Shown one piece after another: positions 55,101 through 64,000 of a stretch of DNA of 64,000 nucleotides. Under the pieces are notes generated by a model. That model was not told the DNA's origin. It made no database searches and saw nothing but the letters and a program-made list of their open reading frames with translations. Each line of letters opens with the position of its first letter. The first letter of the stretch is position 1. This DNA comes from Hemicordylus capensis (Eukaryota > Chordata > Lepidosauria > Squamata > Cordylidae): contig NC_069661.1 of assembly GCF_027244095.1 (NCBI RefSeq), positions 7,016,001-7,080,000 of the forward strand. The letters run 5' to 3'. Made by a program: the position numbers and the translations under genes.

Positions 55101-56120
55101 TGTGGACAGTCCCTAAAAAAACCTATGTATGACCCACCAGTCTCACCCAGGGTTTCATTCATTTGAATGGCACTTCTGAAATTTAGTGTAGCACAAGAAT
55201 CGCCCTTGGAAAGAAAGCAATTCATTTCAATAGGAAGTCACTGTTTGTTGAAGTACATACCCCAAGATAACTCTGAGCCTGCAACTCTCACTACTTTGCT
55301 TAGCTTACCAGTAGAGTCTTCACAATTTTCTCTCTTGGGACCTTCAGATAACTACAGTCTTCCCCATCACATAATTTGATATCCTCGGAGACCTGGATTC
55401 AGAGGGGGTGAGGGAAGAAGAGTTAGGTGGAGAGTAAAGGTAAAGTGTGCCGTCGAGTCGGAATTGGCTCCTGGTGCTCACAGAGCCCTGTGGTTTTTCT
55501 TTGGTAGAATACAGGAGGGGTTTACCATTGCCATCTCCTGTGCAGTATGAGATGATGCCTTTCAGCATCTCCAGTGCAGTATGAGATTATGCCTCTGAGT
55601 ACCAGTTGCAGGGGAGTAACAGCAGGAGAGAGGACATGCCCTCAGCTCTTGCCTGTGGGCTTCTCAGAGGCATCTGGTGGGCCACTGTGTGAAGAGGATG
55701 CTGGACTAGATGGGCCATGGGCCTGATCCAGCAGGGCTGTTCTTATGTTCTTATCTTCCTATATCGCTGCTGCCCGATACAAGTGTTGCCCATACTCTGG
55801 GAAACATACCAGCGTAGGGGCTCTCAAACTTGAGTCCAGATGTTGCCTTTGGCCATTGGGGCTGGGGCCGATGGAAGTTGTAGTCCAGCAACATCTGGAA
55901 TCCCAAGTTTGAGAACCACTGGTTTATAGGGTTCAGTGGGATTTATACAAATCATGGAGGATTAAAGACCACATCAGTGTACCTCTGGACTTGGTGGCAA
56001 ATCGATCTCTCTCTTCCCTCCAGGGTACCACCCATGAGACCAGTGCTGAGCTTTTGACAACTGCACACTGATGGTGAGAACTAAGCAAAGGAAGAGCAAG
56101 AGAGGACTCTGGCATCCCAT
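52192..56120 (-). CDS. GNRH2: Gonadotropin-releasing hormone II precursor, coding exons 56120-55983, 55392-55309, 52230-52192
   Basis: The precursor is 86 residues: a signal peptide of 24 residues ([19 protein letters not shown] start, ending QLSKA), then the invariant decapeptide [10 protein letters not shown], amidation Gly and KR, then the GnRH-associated peptide ([10 protein letters not shown] in exon 2; [17 protein letters not shown] and [11 protein letters not shown] in exon 3; [12 protein letters not shown] and stop in exon 4). All three junctions are GT-AG in phase 0. Exon 2 starts at 56154 after a pyrimidine-rich acceptor (ctttctcccttgcag) and carries 34 bases of 5' UTR. Processing gives pyroGlu- and amide-capped GnRH-II, a midbrain neuropeptide acting on GnRH receptors. 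Intron 2 holds a SINE, a CR1 piece and a MITE; intron 3 (3.1 kb) holds a Sauria SINE and other repeats. The gene looks intact. Its 3' end faces the MRPS26 3' end, unlike the co-directional mammalian order. Confidence 0.97.
52231..53150. other. GNRH2 intron 3, proximal part
   Basis: Holds an L2-like C-terminal fragment (about 52530-52680, tttgtggaactccctgccac, +) and a decayed CR1-like 3' piece near 52860-52980. The rest is unassigned. Confidence 0.5.
53152..53300 (+). mobile_element. Sauria SINE, diverged, in GNRH2 intron 3
   Basis: gtgatggttagaaggttgga head, aagttcaaatccc B-box, and ctcagcctaacctacctcac body. The tail is lost. Confidence 0.85.
53303..54070. repeat. LTR-like segment, possible solo LTR
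   Basis: Begins tgttgtaatgatcagccaat, with a gaataaagttttcccctttt polyadenylation-like region near 53981 and a following gcctctgagtgga stretch. LTR-like in plan only; no internal coding parts and boundaries are uncertain. Confidence 0.3.
54560..54762 (-). repeat. L2-like LINE fragment
   Basis: Resembles the subfamily at 13.4-14.1 kb (agggctttaaaagtcagcac, ctgcactggctgg). Confidence 0.5.
54769..55187. mobile_element. DNA element with about 43-bp terminal inverted repeats in GNRH2 intron 3
   Basis: Left end cactgactttcagaagggcc pairs with the inverse of ggcacttctgaaatttagtg. The inverted match continues through the aattcaaatgaat-like and aaacccaggg blocks. No transposase. Confidence 0.6.
55437..55590 (-). 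mobile_element. tRNA-derived SINE, partial, in GNRH2 intron 2
   Basis: Minus-strand copy of the 51562 SINE (gccgtcgagtcggaattggc at its 3' end). Split from its head (near 55756-55790, atatcgctgctgcccgatac) by a CR1 insertion flanked by a repeated gtgcagtatgagat stretch. Confidence 0.7.
55592..55755 (+). repeat. CR1 3' end inserted in the SINE of GNRH2 intron 2
   Basis: Contains gaggcatctggtgggccact and terminal gggctgttcttatgttctta. Confidence 0.82.
55812..55921. mobile_element. Palindromic MITE in GNRH2 intron 2
   Basis: Ends aggggctctcaaacttgagt and the inverse ccaagtttgagaaccactgg, same group as 19.1 and 23.5 kb. Confidence 0.7.
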
Positions 56121-56224
56121 GGCGTTGGTTTGAGCCCAGATATATCCGTGCGGCCTGCAAGGGAGAAAGGAGAATTCGAACACTCAGCAACGGAGTGGGG
56201 AGATATGCTAGCCTTCTGCCCCAA

Positions 56225-56530
56225 AACAAAGAGGCTGGGATGGAGCTGTCGTTCAGGGGCAGAGCACCTCCTTTGCATGTGGAAGGTCTCAGGTTCAGTC
56301 CCTGGCAGCATCTTCCCAGCAGGGCTGGGAAAGACTCCTGCCTGAAACCTTGGAGAGCCGCTGCCAGTCAGTGCAGACAAGACTGAGCTCGATGGACCAA
56401 GGGTCTGACTTGGTGCGGAGATAGGGAGGAGAGCTGGTCTTGTGGTAACAAGCAGGAATTGTCCCCTTTGCTAAGCATGGTCCACCCCGGCTTGCATTTG
56501 AATGGGAGACCACATGTGTGAGCACTGTAA
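56225..56530 (+). mobile_element. 5S rRNA/tRNA composite SINE in GNRH2 intron 1
   Basis: The tRNA part (ggggcagagcacctcctttg, B-box-like ggttcagtccc) is followed by the 5S-like part (gtaacaagcaggaattgtcc, cttgcatttgaatgggagac). Part order differs from the 61.6 kb copy, which suggests dimers or tandem units. Confidence 0.65.
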
Positions 56531-57005
56531 GATATTTGGGGGAGGGGGGCCACCAAGGGCAGAGAATGCACTTAGCTGTCACCCCAGTGGTACCCCTCAG
56601 TGCTTATGTTTACCCATCAGGGTGAAGGACAGCAGTCACTCACTTATATGGAATTATTTGGGGACAGTAATTGCAGGTGCATTTCCTCCGTCAGTTCTCT
56701 CTGTCTTGGAGAGCTGTTCCAGTTATCTCTAGCTAACTACAGACATAAGTTTATTTATTTGTTTCTGTTGATTTCATTTATATGCTCATATATTTATATG
56801 TTCATTTCATTTATATATATATATACCCATTCTAAATGGCTCAGACAGTACACACACACACACACAACCATTTAATATATTAACATAAAACTCATTAAAA
56901 AACCATTTAAACCACTTAAATATGATTAAAAGCCCAGGCTGAAAAGATGGGTCTTTATGGCTCTCTTGAAGGCCTCCAAAGATGATAAACCGTTTATACT
57001 CATGG

Positions 57006-58158
57006 TAGGGATGTGCATGAACCAATCCGCAACTAACCGTGCAGGGCTGCCAATAGGTTTCCCGGCAAAATACAAAGTGCTAGTTATAACTTATAAAGCC
57101 CTAAATGGCTTAGGCCCTGGGTAGTTAAGAGAGCGTCTTCTTCACTATGAGCCACACCGCTCATTGAGGTCATCTGAGGAGGTCCGTCTCCAGTTACCGC
57201 TGATGCGTCTGGTGGCTACACAGAGACGGGCCTTCTCGGTCGCTGCCCTGAGATTGTGGAATGCGCTTCCTGCTGAGATACAATCCTCCCCATCTCTGGC
57301 AATTAAAAATAAATAAATCTGAAAACCCATCTTTTCACCCAAGCTTCCCAGCTTTTTAAAATTGTCTGTTTTAATTTTATGGCTGATTTTAAACTGTTAC
57401 ATTGTTTAACTTTTCATATGTGTTTTAATTGTTTTATGTTATTTATTTATTTATTTATTTATTAAACTTCTATACCGCCCAAACTTTCATCTCTGGGCAG
57501 TATAGAAGTTTAATGAATGAATGAATGAATGAATGAATAACCGTGCCAGTTTGATGGTTTGACTGTGAACCGAACCAGCCTCCAGGAGAGGCAGTTCAGT
57601 CTGCGATTGAACCGCACCGAGCCCAGTCCGTTACAGGCTGGTTTGACCTGGTTGGACGGTCCGAGGGGCTCTGTTTGTAAAGGGGAATGCAGTGAGGATT
57701 CCCTTTTACAAACAAAGGGGAATTTTGTCTTCCAATGGCAACTGGGGGGGGGGCAGCAAGAGGGCACTTTTAAAAAGTAGATGCTTAGATCCTGCGGCAG
57801 CGCGGTTTTGGCCTTTGCGGAATGCATGCAAATGACCTCTGCACATCTGTGGAGGCCAGGACCATGCCGCCACCAGCAGATTGGTAAGCATCTACTTTTA
57901 AAGGCGCCCTCTCACCGCCACCACCCCCAGCCACCCTTAGAAGCCTTTTAAAGGCAGGATCCCCCTTTGCTTGTAAAGGGGAATCCTCACCGGATCCCCC
58001 ATTACAAACATAGCCCCTTGGTCCAGGTCAGGCCAGTTCGATTGAATGGATTGGACCGGCTGGTTGGTTTGACCGAACCAGTTTGCAGACCAGTGGTTTG
58101 GTTCAAATTCGGTCTGAATTTGAACCGAACCACAAAAATTGGTCCATGCACACCCCTA
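57006..58158. mobile_element. hAT-type DNA element with 8-bp target duplication, itself invaded by an L2-like LINE
   Basis: Ends TAGGGATGTGCATGAACC and the inverse of TAGGGGTGTGCATGGACC. Flanks actcatgg and acgcatgg match in 7 of 8 bases. Internal gaaccgaaccag-type inverted blocks. Without the LINE at 57040-57535 the element is about 650 bp. No transposase. Confidence 0.75.
57040..57535 (+). mobile_element. L2-like LINE 3' fragment nested in the hAT element
   Basis: C-terminal remnant (ccggcaaaatacaaagtgct, gtctggtggctacacagaga) and 3' tail ending in (GAAT)n near 57515-57537. Confidence 0.78.
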
Positions 58159-58699
58159 ACGCATGGGGAATGTGTTCTACAACCAGGGATGAGGACTGAG
58201 AAGGCCCAATCCCAAGTTGCCACCAGATGAAATGAACATTATATGGTCTCTCCGAGTTACCCCAGAGACAAATCTGGCTGCGGCATTTTGGACTAACTGA
58301 AGTTTTCCAGACCATGTACGAAGATCGCCCTATATAGAGCCCACTGCAGTAGTCCAGCCTGGAGGTTACCAGCTGATGCACCACTGTCTTGAGGTCACTC
58401 TCCAAGAAACAGGTGGATCTGTCAATATCAGTTGAAGCTGGTGAAAAGTGCTCTTGGCCATAGCCTCAGCCTGAGACTCCAGGATGAGATCAGGATCCAA
58501 GAGCACTCCCAAACTGCATACCTGTTCTTTCTGGGGGAGGGTAACCCCACCCAGAACAGGAGATTCTATCCCATACTCCAGATTACAACCCTCTACAATG
58601 AGCACCTCCATCTTGCTTGGATTCCGCTTCAATTTATTAACCCTCATTCAGCCCATTACTGCCTGTAGGTAGGCATTTAGGGAGATAATGCCATTTCGT

Positions 58700-58732
58700 G
58701 ATGGTGATGGTGGTGGTGGTGGTGGTGATATG
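58700..58732. repeat. (GGT)n/(GAT) microsatellite
   Basis: Trinucleotide expansion inside the RT remnant of the L2-like LINE. Confidence 0.9.
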
Positions 58733-58861
58733 GATAGATTTGAGTGTCATCAGCACACTGATAGCACCCAACACCAAATCCCCTGATGACCTCAACCAGC
58801 AGTTTCATGTAGATCTTAAAAAGCATTGGTGACAGCATGGAGCCCTGAGGGACTCCATATA

Positions 58862-59085
58862 GCCCTATTAATCCCCAGCACAGCATCCCAATTGTGGCTG
58901 TTGCTGGTGTCTATGTTTCTTTTTTAGATTGTGAGCTTTTTGAGGGCAGGGAGCCATTAAATTAAATTAAATTAAATTAAATTAATTACTTAATTAATAT
59001 CTATGTAAGCCGTTTTGGGAACTTTTGTTGAAGTGGTGTATAAGAACTTTTGTTGAAGTGGTATATAAGTATTTGTTGTGTACAT
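58862..59085 (+). repeat. MIR/L2-type SINE-like element with (TTAAA)n
   Basis: ccccagcacagcatcccaat start, tttttagattgtgagctttt block, and a ttaaattaaattaaattaaa run at about 58956-58985. Confidence 0.65.
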
Positions 59086-59210
59086 ATCAGCTCCGATTTC
59101 AAAGAGCAAATGTCACCAAGTGCCACCATCTGAAATCTACCCGAGAGATAGAAGGGGAATCACTGCAAGGCAGTGCCCCCTATCCCCAAATCCCCCAGGC
59201 GATCCAGAAG

Positions 59211-60094
59211 CAGGAGTTCCTAAGCTGGGGTGTCCCCATTGGGAACCCCTGCTATAGATAATGCCTCGAATGCTACCATTTCTTCCGCAGGGAATCAAAC
59301 CCTTCACAGAGAATCCTCCTCAGAGCGTACAATACCCTAACCCTATAGAGTATTTTTGTATGTAAATGCATCTGTTCTTATTTGTTCACTGTTCCTCTCC
59401 GCTCCCCACCCAACCGCTAGACTTTGATGTAATCTCCTCAGGGCTGAGACCTGACTTCTTGCTTAACATTACATGCTCAAATGCCATGTGTATCGACAGC
59501 ATTATATAAAATGATAAATAGGCCCTCTTTTAAGTGCACTGAAAGCACTCTTCTTCTTTTTGCTAAGAAAGCACTAACTGGGCATCAGCTGCTCACATCA
59601 GCTGCCTGATCAGCATGTTTGCAACAAGAAAGAAAGAAAGGAAAAATTCCTGCTTCAAACATTACGGAGCACACACTTTCTCTTCATGGAGGTGAATCTA
59701 ATGGAATGTTTTAAGTGGCACTGAGGAATAGCTAGAAATTATTCCCTGGAGATAGAAAAAGGAATTACCCGGTGATAATTGCAGCCCATTGTGAACGCAA
59801 GTCAGTGGCAAATACTTTAGGGAAGGAGCTGCCAAAATATCTGGGGCAAAATGTATCACTAGTTTAACCAGTACAAACAAAAGAAATCTTTACCCACTTT
59901 ACGCTTATTGTGGTGTGAAAAAAAGATTCTAACACAACCCTGGGAAGTCTAACAGCCGCTATTAAGCAATTAATATCTTCGGAATGATCCCCGGAAGCCA
60001 GGCATTTTCTAGTTGAAATATCATTATCTCATCCAGTTTGCTTGCAAACTACTCACTCTACTCACTGCACAAGAGTTAGCAAAATTCTACTCAC
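59211..60094. other. GNRH2 intron 1, repeat-poor proximal segment
   Basis: The least repetitive stretch near GNRH2. No exon recognised. Intronic regulatory sequence is possible but nothing specific is supported. Confidence 0.4.
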
Positions 60095-60218
60095 CCGTTC
60101 TCAATGTCACTGTTCCTCTCCTTCTGTCTGGAGATCCCACTGAATTCCCAGCAATTTGCCAGGGGTATTTATACTTCTCCTTGTGTGCTTCAGTCCAGGC
60201 AACTGGTTGCCCCATTGG
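60095..60218 (-). promoter_or_regulatory. Candidate GNRH2 promoter and non-coding exon 1
   Basis: On the minus strand, a CCAAT box (60218-60214), TATAAATA (60173-60166) and about 45 bases of presumed exon ending in the donor AACGG then gtgagt at 60095/60094. GnRH genes have a short non-coding first exon, and exon 2 of GNRH2 begins 3.9 kb downstream with a 5' UTR acceptor. An ACGTCA half-CRE lies upstream (60238-60233). The transcription start near 60138 is inferred. Confidence 0.65.
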
Positions 60219-60238
60219 CTGAGGCTGTGAGCTGACGT

Positions 60239-60610
60239 TTGCTGCATTGTGCTATAGGGATGCTTCTGAGCCTCCCTCCCATCAGACTGATGCTATGCTT
60301 TCGACAGTCTGCCTCCCCTGACCCTTTCTTTATCTGGCAACAGAATTTGGAACCTCAACTAAAAAGTTCCAGAGTACTGGTGATACAAGCCTTCATTTCA
60401 AACATGGGTTTGTAATGGGATAAATAGGACATTTGTTCCAGGTGGTAACTTCTGCTGACTCTGCTTGATCCTGTCAGACGACTCGTGAATTCTTCCCCAA
60501 AGAGTAAAATATCACTGGGCAATTGCCGTTCACCTCTCGATGATTACCTGGAATTCCTGATTCTTTCTTCCCTAGCACTGCTAAGAATGTTAAGACTTTG
60601 CTCTGTTCCC
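60239..60610. other. GNRH2 upstream region
   Basis: Upstream of the CCAAT/TATA pair on the minus strand. No recognisable repeat to about 60610, where a MITE begins. Confidence 0.4.
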
Positions 60611-60614
60611 TAGC

Positions 60615-60751
60615 AGGGGCAGGCAAGCCTGGCCTTCCAGCTGTTGTTGAACTACAATTCCCATTATCCCCAGTCACAATTAATTGTGGCTGCGGATGAT
60701 GGGAATTGTAGTTCAGCAGCGGCTGGAGGTCCCAGGTTGCCTACTCCTGTG
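60615..60751. mobile_element. Palindromic hAT-type MITE upstream of GNRH2
   Basis: caggggcaggcaagcctggc start and an inverse end ttgcctactcctg, with the gttgaactacaattcccatt pair. Confidence 0.75.
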
Positions 60752-60769
60752 AGGACCAAATTACTGTGA

Positions 60770-61260
60770 ACCTGAAAGTGTGCTTCCATGCTCCCCGCTT
60801 AAAGCAGATAGGTGTGTGGGGAAGAGATTGCGACTGGAACTGGAGGGGATTCACCCTTTGCCACTTCACCCCAGCCCAAATGAAAATTTCCCCGCAAAGC
60901 TGCTTTTTGTCCCAGGAGGGAAGTTGACAGCGGTGCCGACAGCAGCTTTCTGCCTTGGGCAAAGCCTTGCAAGGGTCAGATCCGTCCTGAAGAGCGCGCT
61001 GGTGGTGGCGGTGGGGGGCATGATGGCCCAAGAATACTCCGCCAGAGGCAACCCGTCTTGCCTTGCCTCGTAAAAGGGCTGCCCTCTCTAGGCTCCAGCG
61101 TGTCCCCACACCCAGTCTGCTCATTGGTGGCTCTCCTAGAGCTGGCCTAACGGCACGTACTTTAACAATGAACTCAGTTTATTTTAAACCCTCACTAGTA
61201 CCCCAAGACTTGTATAAGCTGCAAGTTGCAAGCTGCAATCTGTAAAAGGACAGATTCTAA
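60770..61260. repeat. Unnamed dispersed repeat region
   Basis: 60900-61090 resembles 9500-9650 (cttgccttgcctcgtaaaag versus cttgccttgcctcatgaaag). Frames of 97 and 127 codons on opposite strands overlap and lack domains. Confidence 0.35.
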
Positions 61261-61264
61261 TGGA

Positions 61265-61478
61265 AATTTTATACAATTCCAAAAATCAAGCCACCATAAA
61301 CATAAACATCAAAATGCAATGATATATCATTATCCATCTTCACATCTCAACGGTCTCATAAAAGCAACCGTGCTCTTATGAAAAACTTCATTTATATCTG
61401 AAGATGAGTAATGGGATTTTATTGCATTTTGAAGTATTGGTTTATGAGTGCCTGATCTTTGGAGTTGTATAAAATTTA
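61265..61478. mobile_element. Foldback element, about 85-bp arms
   Basis: aaattttatacaattccaaa pairs with the inverse of tttggagttgtataaaattt. Pairing continues inward through the tcaaaatgcaat and catcttcacatc blocks to a short centre near 61350-61385. Confidence 0.75.
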
Positions 61479-61639
61479 CACAAAGTTTGTTCTTTTACCT
61501 AGTGGTTTATGTATATAACAGATACTTTCAGGTCAGCCTGGATCTGTGCCTAAGTGGCTAGTTCCAGTCTGGCCTATCTGCCTGCCTCCCTTCCTGTTCC
61601 CTTCGGACAGACACCTCAGCTTCAGCCCCACCCAACAAA

Positions 61640-61935
61640 AGATGCATGAATTGTCCCTTTTGCTAAGCAGGGTCTGCCCTGGTTTGCATTTGAATGGGAG
61701 ACTGCATGTAAGTACTGTAAGATAGTCCCCATAGGGGATGGAGCCGTAGCTCAGTGGAAGAGCATCTGCATATTTGCATGCAGGAGGTTCCAAGTTCCCT
61801 CACTGTCAGCATCTCCAAGACAGGGCTGAGAGAAATTCCTGTGTGCAACCTTGGAGAAGTCACTGCCAGTTTGTGAAGACAATACTGAGCTAGATGGACC
61901 AGTGGTCTGACTTGGTATAAAGCAGCTTCCTATGT
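61640..61935 (+). mobile_element. 5S rRNA/tRNA composite SINE
   Basis: 5S-like part (gctaagcagggtctgccctg, gaatgggagactgcatgtaa) then the tRNA part (gccgtagctcagtggaagag, gcaggaggttccaagttccc) and the tail agcagcttcctatgt. The clearest full copy in the window. Confidence 0.78.
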
Positions 61936-61939
61936 CCCA

Positions 61940-62040
61940 GTGTCATCCCTGCTAACTGGGTAAAGAGGCACCTTTCAAAATGGTGATTATCTTATTTTAG
62001 CCACCAGCCCTATTCAACTCCAGCACAGCCACTTTCCAGG
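61940..62040 (+). repeat. MIR/L2-type SINE-like fragment
   Basis: ccctgctaactgggtaaaga start matches the full unit at 26187. Confidence 0.55.
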
Positions 62041-62260
62041 GTCCCAGCATACTGAAATTTGTAGTTTTCCAGCATTTTTTGGTCTGGCTACATCCACTGC
62101 TAAATAGTTTTTGAAATATTAAAAGATTAACAAGCTTGACTTGTATTTTTCAGCTGATATTATGGTAAAGTTATCTGAAAGATGGGTGTCAGATGTTTGG
62201 ACAGGGGGCGCAATTTCAGTGCTTGCCCTAAGCACTATTTTCCCTAGCTACGACTCTGGT
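62041..62260. repeat. Dispersed repeat shared with 46.5 kb
   Basis: aaagatgggtgtcagatgtt and ggggcgcaatttcagtgctt match 46490-46560. Likely a non-autonomous DNA element. Confidence 0.4.
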
Positions 62261-62261
62261 T

Positions 62262-62318
62262 GTGTCTTCCTTCCTTCCTTCCTTCCTTCCTTCCTTCCTT
62301 CCTTCCTTTCTTTCTTTC
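62262..62318. repeat. (CCTT)n microsatellite
   Basis: About 12 CCTT units then TTTC units, running into an L2-like tail (62320-62400). Confidence 0.95.
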
Positions 62319-62319
62319 A

Positions 62320-62400
62320 TCAGACTTATATACCGCCCAAACCTTCGTCTCTGGGCGGTTAACATAAAACAATTAAAACACCTATAAAAATTAAAACATA
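62320..62400 (-). repeat. L2-like LINE 3' tail
   Basis: atataccgcccaaaccttcg and tctctgggcggttaaca blocks. Confidence 0.6.
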
Positions 62401-62742
62401 ACTTTTTAAGATGATGAGCCTTTTGGGGACAGGTAGGGTTGCCATATCCAAGCTTCCCAAATCTGGGTGGCCTAATCTGCATATTATGCAAATTATGTGG
62501 AAACTAATTCACATTTATTTATACAGATCTGTATACTTTCCCCTCCTTCTCTGCCCTCCCATGTGATCGGATCCAGAGTAAAATCCAGGCAATCAGGGCA
62601 GCACATTTGAAATCTGTGTAAATCCAGGTGGAATTTAGCAGCTGGAGGAGCAGGAGCCAAAATCCAGGAGCTACCCTAAATTCCAGGGGGCCATGGCAAC
62701 CCTAGGGACAGGGGACAATATTAATTAGTAGTAGTAAACCAT
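62401..62742. other. Unassigned stretch
   Basis: A weak inverted pair (aggtagggttgcc near 62430 and ggcaaccctagg near 62695) suggests another DNA element of about 270 bp. No gene recognised. Confidence 0.3.
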
Positions 62743-62920
62743 AAGAATAATAAAGCAGCAAATAACAGCAGTGTCAAAGAAGATTAGCAGATACGAAGCC
62801 AGAATTACACAACACAGGCAGAATCTCCAATTCCAGTCGAATCAGAGAGGTTTCTACCAAAGCATAGAAGGAGAAACTGCAAGAAACCTAGAAACCCCAA
62901 ATAAAGAAGAAACTACTATC
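62743..62920 (+). repeat. Internal LINE fragment duplicated from the element at 63.2 kb
   Basis: About 175 bp match 63824-63997 with one difference seen. It is an internal coding piece (KKISRYEARITQHRQNLQF) with no element end. Confidence 0.85.
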
Positions 62921-63239
62921 CTCAATAGTAGTCCTTACAGACAGTTCCTCAGTTCCTATCTGCTCGATCAGTAGGTCTTCTTGAAGTTCCCTGACAATGA
63001 TCGTCCCGGGTGCTTCAGCTCCTGCAGCCACTTGCCCATCTTATTATTATTTTAATTAAGTTCTGTCCATCTTAGAAGCACCAGACGTCATTGTGAAAGC
63101 TGGTTGACACACTTTACCTTTAACTACTGTATGTCTGCATAGACTGTTTATGTACAGTATTCAATGAATTAATGAATGCTTTTGGCTACTCAGGTAGTTG
63201 GTCCCAATAATACCAATAATAATATAAATAAGAGCAACA
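62921..63239. other. Unassigned stretch
   Basis: Between two copies of the same LINE piece. No gene recognised. Confidence 0.3.
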
Positions 63240-64000
63240 CAGGCTCAAGATATGGAAGAAGAATTACCACCAATTGAAGAAGTTGCTCAGGCGCAGGTGG
63301 AGGAGGTGTTGGAAATAGAGGATACCACTGTTGCTGAACTGTTTCAAAATCAAAACCAGGCAACCGCCCCTTTGCCTTCACCTCAAAAACCCAAATGCCG
63401 TTTAACAGAAAAGCAACAAGAACTAAAGCAAAAAATAACTGAGCACATGAACCAAACAACCACCAGGGTTCGACTTCCAGCTCTAAAAACAGTTGCCAAA
63501 AAACAACTTGCTCAGGCATTAAAAGATGTCAATGCTGCACTTGCAAAAATAACAACCAATAATTTGCAAGAAACAAACCAACTAATGTACAGTGCAGCAA
63601 CAATAACAACACAAGAGCTTGGATATAAGATCAGTGGACCTGTAAAAAAAGAAAGTAGTACATCACCTAAATGGAAGATTAGATTAGGAAATAAAATCTC
63701 CAGGCTTAGATCAGATGCTAATAAACTGAAAGATATGAAAGACAAGAAGCTGAAGAATGAAAACACCAAACAGTATCTGATCCAAAAATACCACCTAGAT
63801 TCAAGGAAAATTAGAGAAGTCCTGGAAATAATAAAGCAGCAAATAACAGCAGTGTCAAAGAAGATTAGCAGATACGAAGCCAGAATTACACAACACAGGC
63901 AGAATCTCCAATTCCAGTCGAATCAGAGACGTTTCTACCAAAGCATAGAAGGAGAAACTGCAAGAAACCTAGAAACCCCAAATAAAGAAGAAACAGTGCA
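63240..64000 (+). mobile_element. Non-LTR retrotransposon ORF, N-terminal part, runs off the window
   Basis: Open on the plus strand from about 63250 to the edge: an acidic start (MEEELPPIEEVAQ) then a basic, helix-rich region (LGYKISGPVKKESSTSPKWK, KLKDMKDKKLKNENTKQYL). Style resembles vertebrate LINEs of the R2/R4 kind, but the RT core lies outside, so the clade is a guess. Little decayed, suggesting a young copy. Confidence 0.6.

Larger units (their letters stand above)
56740..59210 (-). mobile_element. L2-like LINE in GNRH2 intron 1, split by two elements
   Basis: Minus-strand pieces at 56740-57005, 58159-58861 and 59086-59210 are consecutive parts of one L2-like LINE (RT remnants at 58886-58677 and 58647-58366, LYGVPQGSMLSPMLF and SRLDYCSGLY). 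A hAT element (57006-58158) and a MIR/L2-type element (58862-59085) interrupt it. Confidence 0.8.

Noticed and set aside
61640-61735. 5S rRNA gene
   Set aside because: Only a degenerate 3' half is present, fused to a tRNA-like module; it is a SINE part.
1-64000. CRISPR arrays, operons or other prokaryotic features
   Set aside because: Spliceosomal introns, SINEs and LINEs show vertebrate nuclear DNA; regular repeats are microsatellites.

Overview
The window reads as squamate reptile (lizard or snake) nuclear DNA. It is AT-rich and dense in Sauria-type tRNA SINEs, CR1 and L2-like LINEs, an L1 3' end, hAT-type foldback MITEs and a Ty1/copia LTR element. Host exons are sparse. Two host genes are certain. 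MRPS26 (mitochondrial ribosomal protein S26, + strand, four exons, 15012-20782) and GNRH2 (gonadotropin-releasing hormone II, - strand, three coding exons at 56120-52192 plus a probable non-coding exon 1 and promoter near 60.1-60.2 kb) were both assembled exon by exon with consistent splice phases. They mark the conserved vertebrate GNRH2-MRPS26-oxytocin/vasopressin neighbourhood (human 20p13).

Between and beside them lies the most interesting content: three related small genes that look like vasotocin-type neuropeptide genes without a visible neurophysin. Two sit in the arms of a large imperfect palindrome (arms 24862-30807 and 33069-40489, spacer about 2.3 kb). The left copy (- strand) encodes the canonical vasotocin nonapeptide CYIQNCPRG followed by GKR. 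The right copy (+ strand) encodes CYIHNCPRG followed by GKR. Both have a TATA box about 90 bp before the ATG, a signal peptide, an acidic or proline-rich spacer before the hormone and a good splice donor five codons after KR. Both are followed about 1 kb later by the same candidate short terminal exon. A third, diverged relative at 1158-1825 (+) shares promoter blocks and exon layout, but its Cys ring is rewritten (CMQIFRTC). No neurophysin-coding exon was recognised anywhere in the window.

Layout: 0-2 kb, diverged peptide gene; 2-14 kb, decayed repeats including a Ty3/gypsy fossil and L2-like LINEs; 14.4-21.1 kb, MRPS26 with repeat-filled introns; 22.0-23.8 kb, a hAT transposon with perfect 8-bp target duplication; 24.9-40.5 kb, the palindrome; 40.5-45.7 kb, a Ty1/copia element abutting the palindrome's outer edge exactly; 47-50 kb, an L2-like LINE with a nested L1; 51.9-60.2 kb, GNRH2 with many nested insertions in its introns; 60.3-64 kb, repeats ending in a further LINE that runs off the window.

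In vertebrates GNRH2 makes a brain decapeptide and the vasotocin family makes neurohypophysial hormones, so the region is a neuropeptide locus. Whether the short vasotocin-like genes are expressed, and where, cannot be told from sequence alone.
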